DNA from: Acidovorax benzenivorans
GTDB lineage: Bacteria; Pseudomonadota; Gammaproteobacteria; Burkholderiales; Burkholderiaceae_C
Reading direction: 5' to 3'
NCBI RefSeq assembly: GCF_028680575.1
Contig: NZ_JAPCKI010000011.1
Span: forward strand, 1-64,000
Length of the DNA stretch: 64,000 bases
The notes below the pieces were generated by a model. The model was not told the DNA's origin. It did no database searches and was given only the letters and a program-made list of their open reading frames with translations. Below are positions 25,023 to 32,961 of this stretch, in pieces (position 1 is the stretch's first letter; each line of letters starts with the position of its first letter). The translations under genes were made by a program, and so were the position numbers.

Positions 25023-26000
25023 CTATTCATAACCCGCTTTTGCACGCCACGCATTCAATTCTTCAACCAATTTCTTATATCCGTCGTCAACTAAGCCTTG
25101 GATTTCTTTGGGAAATACGGCGGCCCTTTCCACCGACATCGCACTGGTACTTGCTCGATTTCGATCATCCCCGTCCTTCCGAGGCTGTGCATGGGCAAGC
25201 AGCTGCTTGAGTACGCGATAGTGCGCTAGATAGCGCCCAAACACAGGCATCAGGTCTTGGTCTTCTCGCGCCAAGCCCGCTTTGCCCTCAATGACCTCGA
25301 CAATTCGGCCTCCAATTGCAACCAGCTCGTCAAAGTAATCTTCGATACCGTATTCCAAGCCGTACACACTCGACAAATGCAACACGGTGCGAAACGGCTC
25401 CCATTCACCATCCTTCAGCGCAATCTCGAAAACCTTGCCGTCAAAATCGTCAGTAGGAACACCCTGTCTGAGTCGAAATCGATCCGGAGCCGCACCAACT
25501 AGAACCTCATTCATCAAACGATAGAGCGCAATCGACTGCCGTAGTAGCGCATGGAGGGGGCCATAGAGTTCCGAAAGCTGCTTCAGGCGCCATTGCACAA
25601 AGTTATTCCCAATCTCCAGCTTTGCTCTGGCCTCAGCGAGTTCGCGAGCATGCTCTGCCGAGCGCTGTGCTTGTTCCGATTGAGATCTGAGTGCCCGAGA
25701 CTGAGTACGCCACGTCACGAAGCCGCCGGTCAAAGCGCCTATCAGCGCACCGACTACGGCGAGATATGCAGGAACGTAGTCTGGTGGCTTGGACTTGATT
25801 GCCTCTACTGATGTGGCTATGGCCTTGAGGTCCGACAGAATTTGCTGATCTACCCCAGTACCAAAAACTGGTTGACTAGAAGCGACTGTGGTGCCTTGCA
25901 CGCGCACTGGCGGGGGAGCAATGACCGCATTCTTCGCGGCGGCGAGGGCGCAAAGCGGATGCAGAGAGAGCAGCAGCACGAGCAACCATTTCAGTTTCAT
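25023..26000 (-). CDS. Exported or membrane-anchored coiled-coil protein of unknown function
   Basis: The product (325 residues) has a hydrophobic leader (residues 1-21, MKLKWLLVLLLSLHPLCALA), a second membrane segment at about 76-97 (YVPAYLAVVGALIGALTGGF), and then a heptad-like charged stretch (98-130, SEQAQRSAEHARELAEARAK). The C-terminal two thirds is soluble and helical, and I do not recognise it. The start at 26000 is chosen because AGGAGG lies upstream and the leader follows at once; an earlier in-frame start would bury the leader. The large domain probably faces the cytoplasm. It is followed 18 bases later by the methyltransferase. Membrane-bound proteins with a helical sensor part are common in abortive-infection genes, but that is only a guess here. 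Confidence 0.6.
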   Translation of the reverse strand: MKLKWLLVLLLSLHPLCALAAAKNAVIAPPPVRVQGTTVASSQPVFGTGVDQQILSDLKAIATSVEAIKSKPPDYVPAYLAVVGALIGALTGGFVTWRTQSRALRSQSEQAQRSAEHARELAEARAKLEIGNNFVQWRLKQLSELYGPLHALLRQSIALYRLMNEVLVGAAPDRFRLRQGVPTDDFDGKVFEIALKDGEWEPFRTVLHLSSVYGLEYGIEDYFDELVAIGGRIVEVIEGKAGLAREDQDLMPVFGRYLAHYRVLKQLLAHAQPRKDGDDRNRASTSAMSVERAAVFPKEIQGLVDDGYKKLVEELNAWRAKAGYE

Positions 26001-26225
26001 TTCAACTTCCCTCCTGCCGCTAGGCTCGATTGAACTCAGTCTCCGACTGTCTCCTCGCCTACAACGCGATATGCATCTCGGCGCGCAGGTTGACACCTAC
26101 AGAGAATTGTTTAAAAGCATATCAGTGCGACTTTCATACAGCCGACTCGATAGGGGGTGACTCAATCGCAGGCCACACCGGCGAAATCTGTCGGTGCAGT
26201 CCACGACCTCCTCGCTCCAAGATCT

Positions 26226-26678
26226 TTAAACCTGCAGCTTGCGCACCGCCTCCCGCTTTCCCATCTTCAACACTACCTGGATGCGCTCAAGCTGTGCCGC
26301 CCGCGGCATCGCCTTCCCGCCCTCCCATCGGGCCACGGAGAGCGCCGAGGCCTCCAACAGCGACGCTATGGCCTGCTGCGAGAGACCCAACTGTTCCCGC
26401 TTAGCCGCCAGCGCCTCGGCCTTGAACTGAAAGCGACGTCCCTGGCGTGCCGGGACTTCGGCGTCCTGGGTCTGTGCCTTGCCCGGAGCCGCCTGACGCG
26501 CTGCCGCCTTGTGTATCCCTTTCACCTGTGACACTAGGTCCTTCACATCCCGCTTGAGCGCTGCGATCTCGGAGCGTTGCGCCGTGACGGTTTTGCGCAG
26601 GCTGCCCAGTTCGCCCTTGATCTCCTTGCGCGCCATGCGCAGAACTTCGGCACGGAATGCGTCGGAGAAAGCTGTCAT
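26226..26678 (-). CDS. XRE-family regulator with N-terminal coiled coil
   Basis: This 150-residue protein has a charged, coiled-coil-like first half (GELGSLRKTVTAQRSEIAAL) and a helix-turn-helix in the last 60 residues (AKREQLGLSQQAIASLLEAS, continuing into LSVARWEGGKAMPR). It is probably a dimeric DNA-binding regulator. The coiled coil may provide dimerisation. It lies downstream of the HU gene on the same strand but beyond the HU terminator. Its target is unknown. Confidence 0.72.
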   Translation of the reverse strand: MTAFSDAFRAEVLRMARKEIKGELGSLRKTVTAQRSEIAALKRDVKDLVSQVKGIHKAAARQAAPGKAQTQDAEVPARQGRRFQFKAEALAAKREQLGLSQQAIASLLEASALSVARWEGGKAMPRAAQLERIQVVLKMGKREAVRKLQV

Positions 26679-26723
26679 CGTAGAACCCAGTGTGTGGAAG
26701 GTGTGGAGCTTAGCGGCCCCAAC

Positions 26724-26756
26724 AAAAAACCGCCCGGGGCCAAGGCGCGCGGGCGG
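26724..26756 (-). terminator. Rho-independent terminator of the HU gene
   Basis: On the minus strand CCGCCCG (26756-26750) pairs with CGGGCGG (26736-26730) and is followed by six T residues (26729-26724). It lies about 20 bases after the HU stop codon. Confidence 0.8.
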
Positions 26757-26777
26757 CTTGTGGATCGGTCTGGCGAC

Positions 26778-27089
26778 TTACTTGCCGGCCTTCTCGGCCT
26801 TGCGCTTGGCAGCCTTGGGGTCCACCACGGCCTTGAACTTCGCACCGGCCACGAACTTTGGCACGGTGGCTGCGGGGATCTTGATGGCAGCACCTGTGGA
26901 AGGATTCTTGCCGGTGCGCGCAGCGCGCTTGGCTGACTTGAAGGTGCCGAAGCCAACCAGTTGCACCGCATCGCCCTTCTTCACGGCGGTCTGGATGGTC
27001 TCGATCAGCGTGTCGAGCACGGCGTTGGCGGTCGTCTTGGAGAGGTCGTTCTTTGCGGCGAGGGTTGCCACGAGGTCTGCGCGGTTCAT
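26778..27089 (-). CDS. HU-family nucleoid-associated protein
   Basis: HU proteins are dimeric DNA-bending proteins that compact DNA and help recombinases. This 103-residue protein starts MNRADLVATLAAKNDLSKTT and contains the family's GFGTFKSAKRAARTGKNPSTG arm region, with a lysine- and alanine-rich tail (AAKRKAEKAGK) as often seen in betaproteobacteria. The start at 27089 is set by the family alignment; longer in-frame starts add an unrelated leader. It is transcribed away from the exonuclease VII genes, sharing a 108-base intergenic region. Carried on an island, it may help the integrase. Confidence 0.93.
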   Translation of the reverse strand: MNRADLVATLAAKNDLSKTTANAVLDTLIETIQTAVKKGDAVQLVGFGTFKSAKRAARTGKNPSTGAAIKIPAATVPKFVAGAKFKAVVDPKAAKRKAEKAGK

Positions 27090-27197
27090 GGTGTGAATGT
27101 TTGTGAGAGGTGGTGAACCCTGATTTATAGCCCATGTGCCCTGTGGCCCCGGTACCTTGGTCCACAATGGCGCTGCCTCGCAGCCCCTTGATTTCCC

Positions 27198-28937
27198 ATG
27201 TCCCGGCAATACCTGAACGTTCCCTTCGCGCAGAAAGACGCCGCCAAGTCGCTGGGCGCGCGCTTCGATGGCGCGGTCAAACGCTGGTATGTCGATGAGG
27301 GGCGGGATCTGGCGGTGTTCGCCCAATGGCTGCCAACGCCCGTAGAGGCGCCCTCCTCGCTCTCACCTTCATCCACGGATCTGGCACTGCCCTTGTCTGA
27401 AGGGGCACTCGCCCTCCCCCGCGCCAAAGGCATTCCGCTCTCGGGTCTGCTCAATGGCGTGGCCAGTGCGGTGGCTCAGGCGTTTTCCAAAGGGGTGTGG
27501 ACCTTGGTGGAGGTGGTCGAGGCGCGGGTGCGCGGCCATGTCTATCTAGAGCTGTCCGAGCGCGATGGCAACGGCCAGCCCGTTGCCAAGGCCCGGGCCA
27601 TGATCTGGAGCGCGACGGCCGTGCGCATCTTGCCGGAATTCGAGAAGGCCACAGGCGCGGTCATCGGCGCGGGCATCAAGCTGCTGGTGCTGGCGCGGCC
27701 GGTGTTCCATGCGCAGTACGGTTTCAGCCTGGAGATCGATGCCATCGATCCCGAGTACACGCTCGGGGACCTGGAGGCGCGCAAGCGCGAGATCCGGGAG
27801 CGGCTGCAGCGCGAGGGGGTGTTCGAGCACAACCGGCGCCAGGAGCCGCCCTGGGACTACCGCTGCGTGCTCGTGGTGGCGCCTGAGGATGCGGCAGGGC
27901 TGGGGGATTTCCGGAAGGAGTCGGAGCGGCTGGAACGCTTTGGTGCCTGCCGCTTCGTCTATGCCCACAGCCGGTTCCAGGGGGAAGGCGCAGCGCGGGA
28001 GATCGTCTCCGCGATGGTGCGGGCTCTGGAAGCGTTTCCGAAGGGGGCGCCGCCCGACGCGATCGCGTTGATCCGCGGCGGCGGCGCAGTCAACGATCTG
28101 GCATGGCTCAACGACTACGACCTGGCACGCTTCATCTGTGACCAAGATATTCCCGTGCTAACCGGCATTGGCCATGAGCGCGACAACACGCTGCCGGACG
28201 AAGTGGCCCATCAGCGCTTCGATACGCCCAGCAAGGTGATCGCGGGCATCGAACACCAGATCCTGCAGCGCACGCGTGAGGCCGGCATCGCGGCCGAGGC
28301 GGTGTTCACTGCGGCAGGCCGCCTCACCCAGCGCGTGCGAGCAGAGGTCGACCGCAGCGAGGCGCAGGTGCGCACCGATGCCCAGATCCATCTTTCCCGG
28401 GCGCGGCATGGCAGCACCCAGGCCATGGGCCAAGTGGAGGTGGCATCCATGCGGCAAGTGCACGAGGCTGCGGCGCGCAGCCTGGCGCGGTGGAACGAGG
28501 CCCAGGGTGCGGCCCGGTGGCACTTGGCGGCGGCCCGACAGCAGGTGCCAGCCCTACTGCACGATGTGCACGCCCGAGCCCAGGCCAGTGTGGCCGAGGC
28601 GCGTGGCGGATCGGATCTCGCGCTCCACGCCGTGGTGGACCGCGGCCGCGCCGCGACCCGAGCGGCCAGCCAGGCCACCGAGGACCGGCTGCAGCGCTTG
28701 GCGGAGCGCGCCCAAGGGAGCCTTCAGGCCGCCCGGAGCCAGGCCGAGGCGCTCATGCGCGAGGTCACCGGCCAGGGGCCGGAGAAGACCCTGGCCCGCG
28801 GATTTGCGATCGTGCGCACGCCCGAAGGGAAACCCGTGACAGACCAGGGTCAGGCACGCGCCCTCCCCGCCCTTGAGATCCAGTTCCGCGACGGGGTGGT
28901 TCCCACCCGTCCGGACGACAGAAACCGGAAGGAATGA
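27198..28937 (+). CDS. DUF5710-exonuclease VII large subunit fusion (XseA-like)
   Basis: The first 45 residues of this 579-residue protein (YLNVPFAQKDAAKSLGARFD, then KRWYV) form a DUF5710 domain, usually found on plasmid primases and mobile-element proteins. The rest is an exonuclease VII large subunit: an OB-fold DNA-binding region (about 100-190) and the catalytic region with RGGGAVNDLAWLNDYDLARF and PVLTGIGHERDNTLPDEVAH (about 295-345), then a long coiled-coil tail. Exonuclease VII degrades single-stranded DNA into acid-soluble oligonucleotides. The C-terminal region is unusually alanine- and arginine-rich. The small subunit gene follows directly. The DUF5710 fusion marks it as an element-borne copy rather than the housekeeping xseA. 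Confidence 0.88.
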   Translation: MSRQYLNVPFAQKDAAKSLGARFDGAVKRWYVDEGRDLAVFAQWLPTPVEAPSSLSPSSTDLALPLSEGALALPRAKGIPLSGLLNGVASAVAQAFSKGVWTLVEVVEARVRGHVYLELSERDGNGQPVAKARAMIWSATAVRILPEFEKATGAVIGAGIKLLVLARPVFHAQYGFSLEIDAIDPEYTLGDLEARKREIRERLQREGVFEHNRRQEPPWDYRCVLVVAPEDAAGLGDFRKESERLERFGACRFVYAHSRFQGEGAAREIVSAMVRALEAFPKGAPPDAIALIRGGGAVNDLAWLNDYDLARFICDQDIPVLTGIGHERDNTLPDEVAHQRFDTPSKVIAGIEHQILQRTREAGIAAEAVFTAAGRLTQRVRAEVDRSEAQVRTDAQIHLSRARHGSTQAMGQVEVASMRQVHEAAARSLARWNEAQGAARWHLAAARQQVPALLHDVHARAQASVAEARGGSDLALHAVVDRGRAATRAASQATEDRLQRLAERAQGSLQAARSQAEALMREVTGQGPEKTLARGFAIVRTPEGKPVTDQGQARALPALEIQFRDGVVPTRPDDRNRKE

Positions 28938-28940
28938 GTG

Positions 28941-29279
28941 ATGGAAAGTTTTCGTGAAGCCTATGGCGTGCTGCAACGGCATGCCCAAACGCTGCGCAAC
29001 CAGGACGAGCCCAACATCGATGATCTGCTGACCATCGTCACCGAGTCGGTGAATGCGTACAAGGTCTGCAAGCAGCGCATCGATGCGGTGGAGGCAGCTC
29101 TGAAGACAGCGCTGGATGGTGCGGGCGTTGATGAGGCGACCGCACCGGCACCGACACCTCCAGCGGCGGCCAAGGCACGGACCGGTGCGCGCGCAGCCTC
29201 GATCCCTGCCCCGGCGACGACGCCCGTGCAGCCAGCAGCCCCGGGATTCGAGGACATGGACGACGATATTCCGTTTTGA
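28941..29279 (+). CDS. Exonuclease VII small subunit-like protein (XseB-like)
   Basis: The 112-residue product begins ESFREAYGVLQRHAQTLRNQ and continues with NIDDLLTIVTESVNAYKVCK, which is the two-helix hairpin of XseB that packs on the coiled coil of XseA. A proline/alanine-rich linker and an acidic tail DMDDDIPF follow, longer than in housekeeping XseB. The acidic tail recalls the SSB C-terminus and may recruit partners. The ATG lies three bases after the XseA stop and GGAAGGA lies upstream; an in-frame GTG immediately before is a possible alternative start. The two genes are one transcription unit. Confidence 0.8.
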   Translation: MESFREAYGVLQRHAQTLRNQDEPNIDDLLTIVTESVNAYKVCKQRIDAVEAALKTALDGAGVDEATAPAPTPPAAAKARTGARAASIPAPATTPVQPAAPGFEDMDDDIPF

Positions 29280-29358
29280 GGGTCAGGAAGCCACCAAACG
29301 AACAGCTCGGGAAGTTCTTTGCCGGGATTGCACAAGGACACCTGCGCGGTGTGATTCG

Positions 29359-29387
29359 ATCCACGGCTTTGACTGTATGCCGTGGAT
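29359..29387 (+). terminator. Probable terminator after the exonuclease VII genes
   Basis: ATCCACGGC at 29359-29367 and GCCGTGGAT at 29379-29387 form a perfect nine-base stem with an 11-base loop, followed by TGGATTTCTCTT. The T-run is imperfect, so termination efficiency is uncertain. The hairpin is about 80 bases after the small-subunit stop and before a convergent LysR gene. Confidence 0.5.
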
Positions 29388-29462
29388 TGGATTTCTCTTC
29401 GGGCGCGCGAGTGGCGCATGCCTTCTCAAACGTCTCGTGGTCAAGCCGTTCGCCTCACTCGC

Positions 29463-30362
29463 CTATCCAGTGAGCTGCATCTGCGCCACTAGCAGCTCCT
29501 GGAACTCGTCGGCAAGTGCCATTGCTACCGCGCCCTCAGGCCGTAGACACGCGTACTGCGAATGCAGCAGCTCGGTGAGGGGGCGTTGCACCAGGCGCAT
29601 ATCGCCATTCGGCGCCGGGGTCCAGGCGGACACCAGGCCGATCCCGGCGCCCTCGGCCGCCAGCGCGCACACCAGGGGCGAGGTGGGCGTCTCGGCCACC
29701 ACCTGCGGCACGATGCCCTGGCGCGTGAAGGCATCGTCGATTTGGTAGCGCAGGTAGCTTTGCGGCGAGGGCAGCACCAGCCGCTCGCCCACTAGGTCAG
29801 CCAGCGCCAGCTCGTCACGCCCCGTCAGTCGGTGCCCTGCAGGCAAAACCGCCACGATGCGCGCCGGCGGCAGCGGCTGCACCACCACGCCGGCGCGCGA
29901 CATAGGTAGCTCCACCACGCCAAGGTCGAACTGGCGCGTGGCAACCAGCTCGGCAATCTGTGCCGAGGGCAGCGTCTGCACGAACACCCGTACCTGCGGC
30001 CGAGTGGCCAGAAAGCGCGCCACCGCGGCCGGTACCAGCCACTGCCCCAACGCGGGCAGGGTGGCCAGGCGCAGCGCGCCGGCCCGGTGATGGCGGATGT
30101 CGTAGGCCACCTGCGCAATGCGGTCGATGCCCACGTACAGCTGCTCCACCTCACGGTACAGGGCCTGGGCCGCCGGGGTGGGCACCAGGCGCCGGCCCTT
30201 GCGCTCGAACAGCGCGTAGCCCAGCCGCATCTCTAGCAGGGCGATGGTGCGGCTCACGCCCGGTTGCGTCACGCTGAGCAGACGGGCCGCCCCCACCACG
30301 CTGCCCGAAACCATGACAGCGCGGAACGCCTCGATGTGGCGCATGTTCATGTCGATCCTCAT
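29463..30362 (-). CDS. LysR-family transcriptional regulator
   Basis: This 299-residue regulator has the N-terminal LysR helix-turn-helix (MRHIEAFRAVMVSGSVVGAA, then RLLSVTQPGVSRTIALLE) and a C-terminal effector-binding domain of the periplasmic-binding-protein fold. The start at 30362 is preferred because GGAGG lies about five bases upstream; ATG codons four and six codons further in are alternatives. It is divergent from the MmgE/PrpD gene with about 135 bases between, the usual layout for a LysR regulator and its target operon. The inducer is probably the substrate or product of that operon. A closely similar regulator recurs at 52834-53736. Confidence 0.9.
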   Translation of the reverse strand: MRIDMNMRHIEAFRAVMVSGSVVGAARLLSVTQPGVSRTIALLEMRLGYALFERKGRRLVPTPAAQALYREVEQLYVGIDRIAQVAYDIRHHRAGALRLATLPALGQWLVPAAVARFLATRPQVRVFVQTLPSAQIAELVATRQFDLGVVELPMSRAGVVVQPLPPARIVAVLPAGHRLTGRDELALADLVGERLVLPSPQSYLRYQIDDAFTRQGIVPQVVAETPTSPLVCALAAEGAGIGLVSAWTPAPNGDMRLVQRPLTELLHSQYACLRPEGAVAMALADEFQELLVAQMQLTG

Positions 30363-30497
30363 CCATACCTCCAAGGCATAAGCAGAACCCTTCTTGTCAC
30401 TGTACCCGCGTGGCCGGCGCACTTAGCATCAGCACTCGATCCCCTGAATCAATTACCGAAAACCCTACAACCGGGCCTGCAGCCACAAGCAGATGCT

Positions 30498-31877
30498 ATG
30501 CCAAAAAGTGATGTATTGATGCCAGAACGCCCCCTGCGGCCAGATGCCCTCGGCCTGGCCCTGCAGCTGGCCCGCCACGCGGCGCAGGTGGATTCCGCCA
30601 CGCTCAGTCCCGCCACGCGGGCAGCCGTGTGCCGTTGCGTGCTTGACGCCATCGCCAGCGCAGCGGCCGCCCTTGACCAGCCCGGTGTGCAGGCAGCGCA
30701 GCAGGCGGCGCCAGTGCTGCACGGCGCAGGCGGCGTTCCCCTGTGGTTCACGGGGCGCACGGCCTCGGTGGGCGGCGCGCTGCTTGCCAATAGCGCGGCC
30801 ACCGCAGCACTGGATCTGGACGACGGCTACCGCATGGCACGCGGCCACCCGGGCGCGGCAGTCATCCCCACGGCGCTGGCCCTGGCGCAGGCCCTGCCCC
30901 ACGCCACGGCCGGCGACCTCATGGCCGCAGTGGTGGCAGGCTACGAAGTGGGCGTGCGGCTGGCGGCCGCCCGCACCAGTTACGCGCCATCGGGCGCATG
31001 GTCCGGCTTTGCCGTGGCGGCCACCGCAGGCCGCCTGCTGGGCACCCATGCCGAGACCCTGGCACAGGCGCTGGCCATCGCGGCGCAGACCGCGCCCGCC
31101 CTGCCCGCGCTGGCAGGCCTGGCCGGCTCGGACGTGAAGGAAGGCATCCCCGCCGGCGCGGCCTCGGGCTGGGCGGCGCTGCAGCTGGCGCTGGCGGGCT
31201 CCTCCGGCCCCACGGCGGTGCTGGACGATGCGCGCCTGTTCAACGCGCCTGCGGCCTTGCACGGCTTGAGGAGCACCCCGCTGATCGAGGGCACCTATTT
31301 CAAGCCTTTTGGATGCTGCCGCCACATCCACGCGCCGCTGCAAGCCCTGCTGCAGCTACAGGCGCAGCACAGTTTCGACGCGAGCGATGTGGACGGCATC
31401 GAGGTGTACACCTACCAAGCCACCTTCAGCCTGTCCAACCGACCGCGCCCGGACTCGCTGGTAGAGGCGCAGTACAGCGTGCCCTACTGCATGGCCCTCT
31501 GCCTGCTGCACGGTGCCGACGCGCTGGTGCCGCTGCGCGCCGCGCACCTGGCCGATGCGCAGGTGGGCCGCCTGGCGCAGCGCACCGTGGTGCGCCACGA
31601 TGCAACCATCGAGCCGTTATTTCCGGCACGCTCGCCCGCCCGCGTGGCCGTGGCGCTGGCCGACGGGAGCCGGCTCGAATCCTCACTAACCGATCCGCGC
31701 GGCGACCCGGACCGACCACTGTCTACCGCCGAGCTGGAACGCAAACTGCGCGTGGCCACCCGGGCCACCCTGCCCCCTGCCCGGCAACAGGCATTGATCG
31801 ACGCAGTGGCCCGCCTGCATGCCGGGGATGTGCGCCCGCTGCTCGCGGCACTGAAGGCCCGCGCAGGCGCGCCATGA
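30498..31877 (+). CDS. MmgE/PrpD-family protein
   Basis: This 459-residue protein belongs to the MmgE/PrpD family (2-methylcitrate dehydratase, cis-aconitate decarboxylase and relatives). It has ALDLDDGYRMARGHPGAAVI near residues 105-125 and FKPFGCCRHIHAPLQALLQL near 270-290, both typical active-site regions. No other methylcitrate-cycle gene is near. Next to a Bug receptor and an amidase it more likely acts on a small dicarboxylate or a related uptake substrate. The ribosome binding site is weak for this start, and an ATG seven codons further in is possible. It opens an operon with the genes for the receptor and the amidase. Confidence 0.82.
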   Translation: MPKSDVLMPERPLRPDALGLALQLARHAAQVDSATLSPATRAAVCRCVLDAIASAAAALDQPGVQAAQQAAPVLHGAGGVPLWFTGRTASVGGALLANSAATAALDLDDGYRMARGHPGAAVIPTALALAQALPHATAGDLMAAVVAGYEVGVRLAAARTSYAPSGAWSGFAVAATAGRLLGTHAETLAQALAIAAQTAPALPALAGLAGSDVKEGIPAGAASGWAALQLALAGSSGPTAVLDDARLFNAPAALHGLRSTPLIEGTYFKPFGCCRHIHAPLQALLQLQAQHSFDASDVDGIEVYTYQATFSLSNRPRPDSLVEAQYSVPYCMALCLLHGADALVPLRAAHLADAQVGRLAQRTVVRHDATIEPLFPARSPARVAVALADGSRLESSLTDPRGDPDRPLSTAELERKLRVATRATLPPARQQALIDAVARLHAGDVRPLLAALKARAGAP

Positions 31878-31939
31878 TGTATTGCACCCTTTTTCACCAC
31901 CCCCAGCAGAATTTCCACCAGAACCCCGAGGCCACCACC

Positions 31940-32950
31940 ATGTACCTAACGATGAAGCTAGCCCCCTCCCACCCTGGCCGCCGCGCCCTGCTGCGCGCCA
32001 CGCTCTGCGCCGCCGTGCTGGCCGCAGGGCCTGCGTTGGCAGAGTCCTTTCCGGCCAAGCCGATCCGCCTGGTCGTGCCCGCCCCGCCCGGCGGCGGCAC
32101 TGACGGCATGGCCCGGCTGACGGCCAACGCCCTCACCGAGTCCGCGCGCTGGACCCTGGTGCCCGACAACCTGCCCGGCGCGGGCGGCAACATCGGCTTC
32201 GACGCCGCCTTCAAGGCTCCCAAAGACGGCTACACACTGGCGATGGGCGAGTCGAGCAACATGGTCATCAACCAGTACCTGTACGGCCGCATCCCCTTCC
32301 AGATCGAGAGGGACATGCAGCCCATCGCCCTGGTGGCCCGGGTGCCGCTGGTGCTCATCGTGTCGTCCAGCGGCCCGCACACCAGCATGGCGGCGCTGGT
32401 GCAGGCGGGCAAGAAGGGCTCACTGTCGTTCGCCTCGTCGGGCAACGGCACGCTGGCGCACCTAGTGGGCGAGTCGTGGAAGCGCAAGGCTGGGCTGGAT
32501 ATGCTGCACGTGCCATACCGCGGCGCAGCTCCGGCGCTCACCGACCTGATTGGCGGCCAAGTCGACCTGTTCTTCGCCTCTGTGCCGGTGGCACTGCCCA
32601 TGGTGCAGGGCGGCAAGGTGCGCGCCCTGGCGGTGACGGCGGCCGAGCGCGTGCCGCTGCTCAAGGATGTGCCCACCATGGTCGAGGCCGGCTTCAGCCA
32701 GATGGAAGCCAGCGTGGTCTTCGGCCTGGTCGGGCCGGCCGGCATCCCCGCGCCGCTGGTGGCCCGCATCAATGCCGAAACCAACAAGGCGCTGCAACGC
32801 CCCGCCGCAACAGCGCAGCTGTCAGCCATGGGGGCGGAGCGCATACCTGCCGGCGGGACGGGCGATGCCGAAGCATTTGCCCGCGTGCTGCGCGAGGAAC
32901 GCGCCAAGTGGGCACCTGTGGTCAAGGCCTCGGGCGCAACCGTCGATTAA
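31940..32950 (+). CDS. Bug-family (TctC-type) periplasmic receptor
   Basis: This 336-residue protein has a signal peptide with a twin-arginine-like RR near residues 14-15 and a cleavage region GPALAESFP. The mature part has the Bug hallmarks KPIRLVVPAPPGGGTD and DNLPGAGGNIG, which form the ligand-binding carboxylate-recognising loops. Bug proteins bind small carboxylates in the periplasm, sometimes with TctAB permeases, but none is encoded here. It lies between the MmgE/PrpD and amidase genes and probably binds their substrate. Confidence 0.9.
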   Translation: MYLTMKLAPSHPGRRALLRATLCAAVLAAGPALAESFPAKPIRLVVPAPPGGGTDGMARLTANALTESARWTLVPDNLPGAGGNIGFDAAFKAPKDGYTLAMGESSNMVINQYLYGRIPFQIERDMQPIALVARVPLVLIVSSSGPHTSMAALVQAGKKGSLSFASSGNGTLAHLVGESWKRKAGLDMLHVPYRGAAPALTDLIGGQVDLFFASVPVALPMVQGGKVRALAVTAAERVPLLKDVPTMVEAGFSQMEASVVFGLVGPAGIPAPLVARINAETNKALQRPAATAQLSAMGAERIPAGGTGDAEAFARVLREERAKWAPVVKASGATVD

Positions 32951-32961
32951 TCCGCAAGTCC

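Noticed and set aside
26778-27326. Longer HU frame with 79 extra N-terminal residues
   Set aside because: The extension is unlike any HU and overlaps the divergent exonuclease gene; MNRADLV is the normal start.
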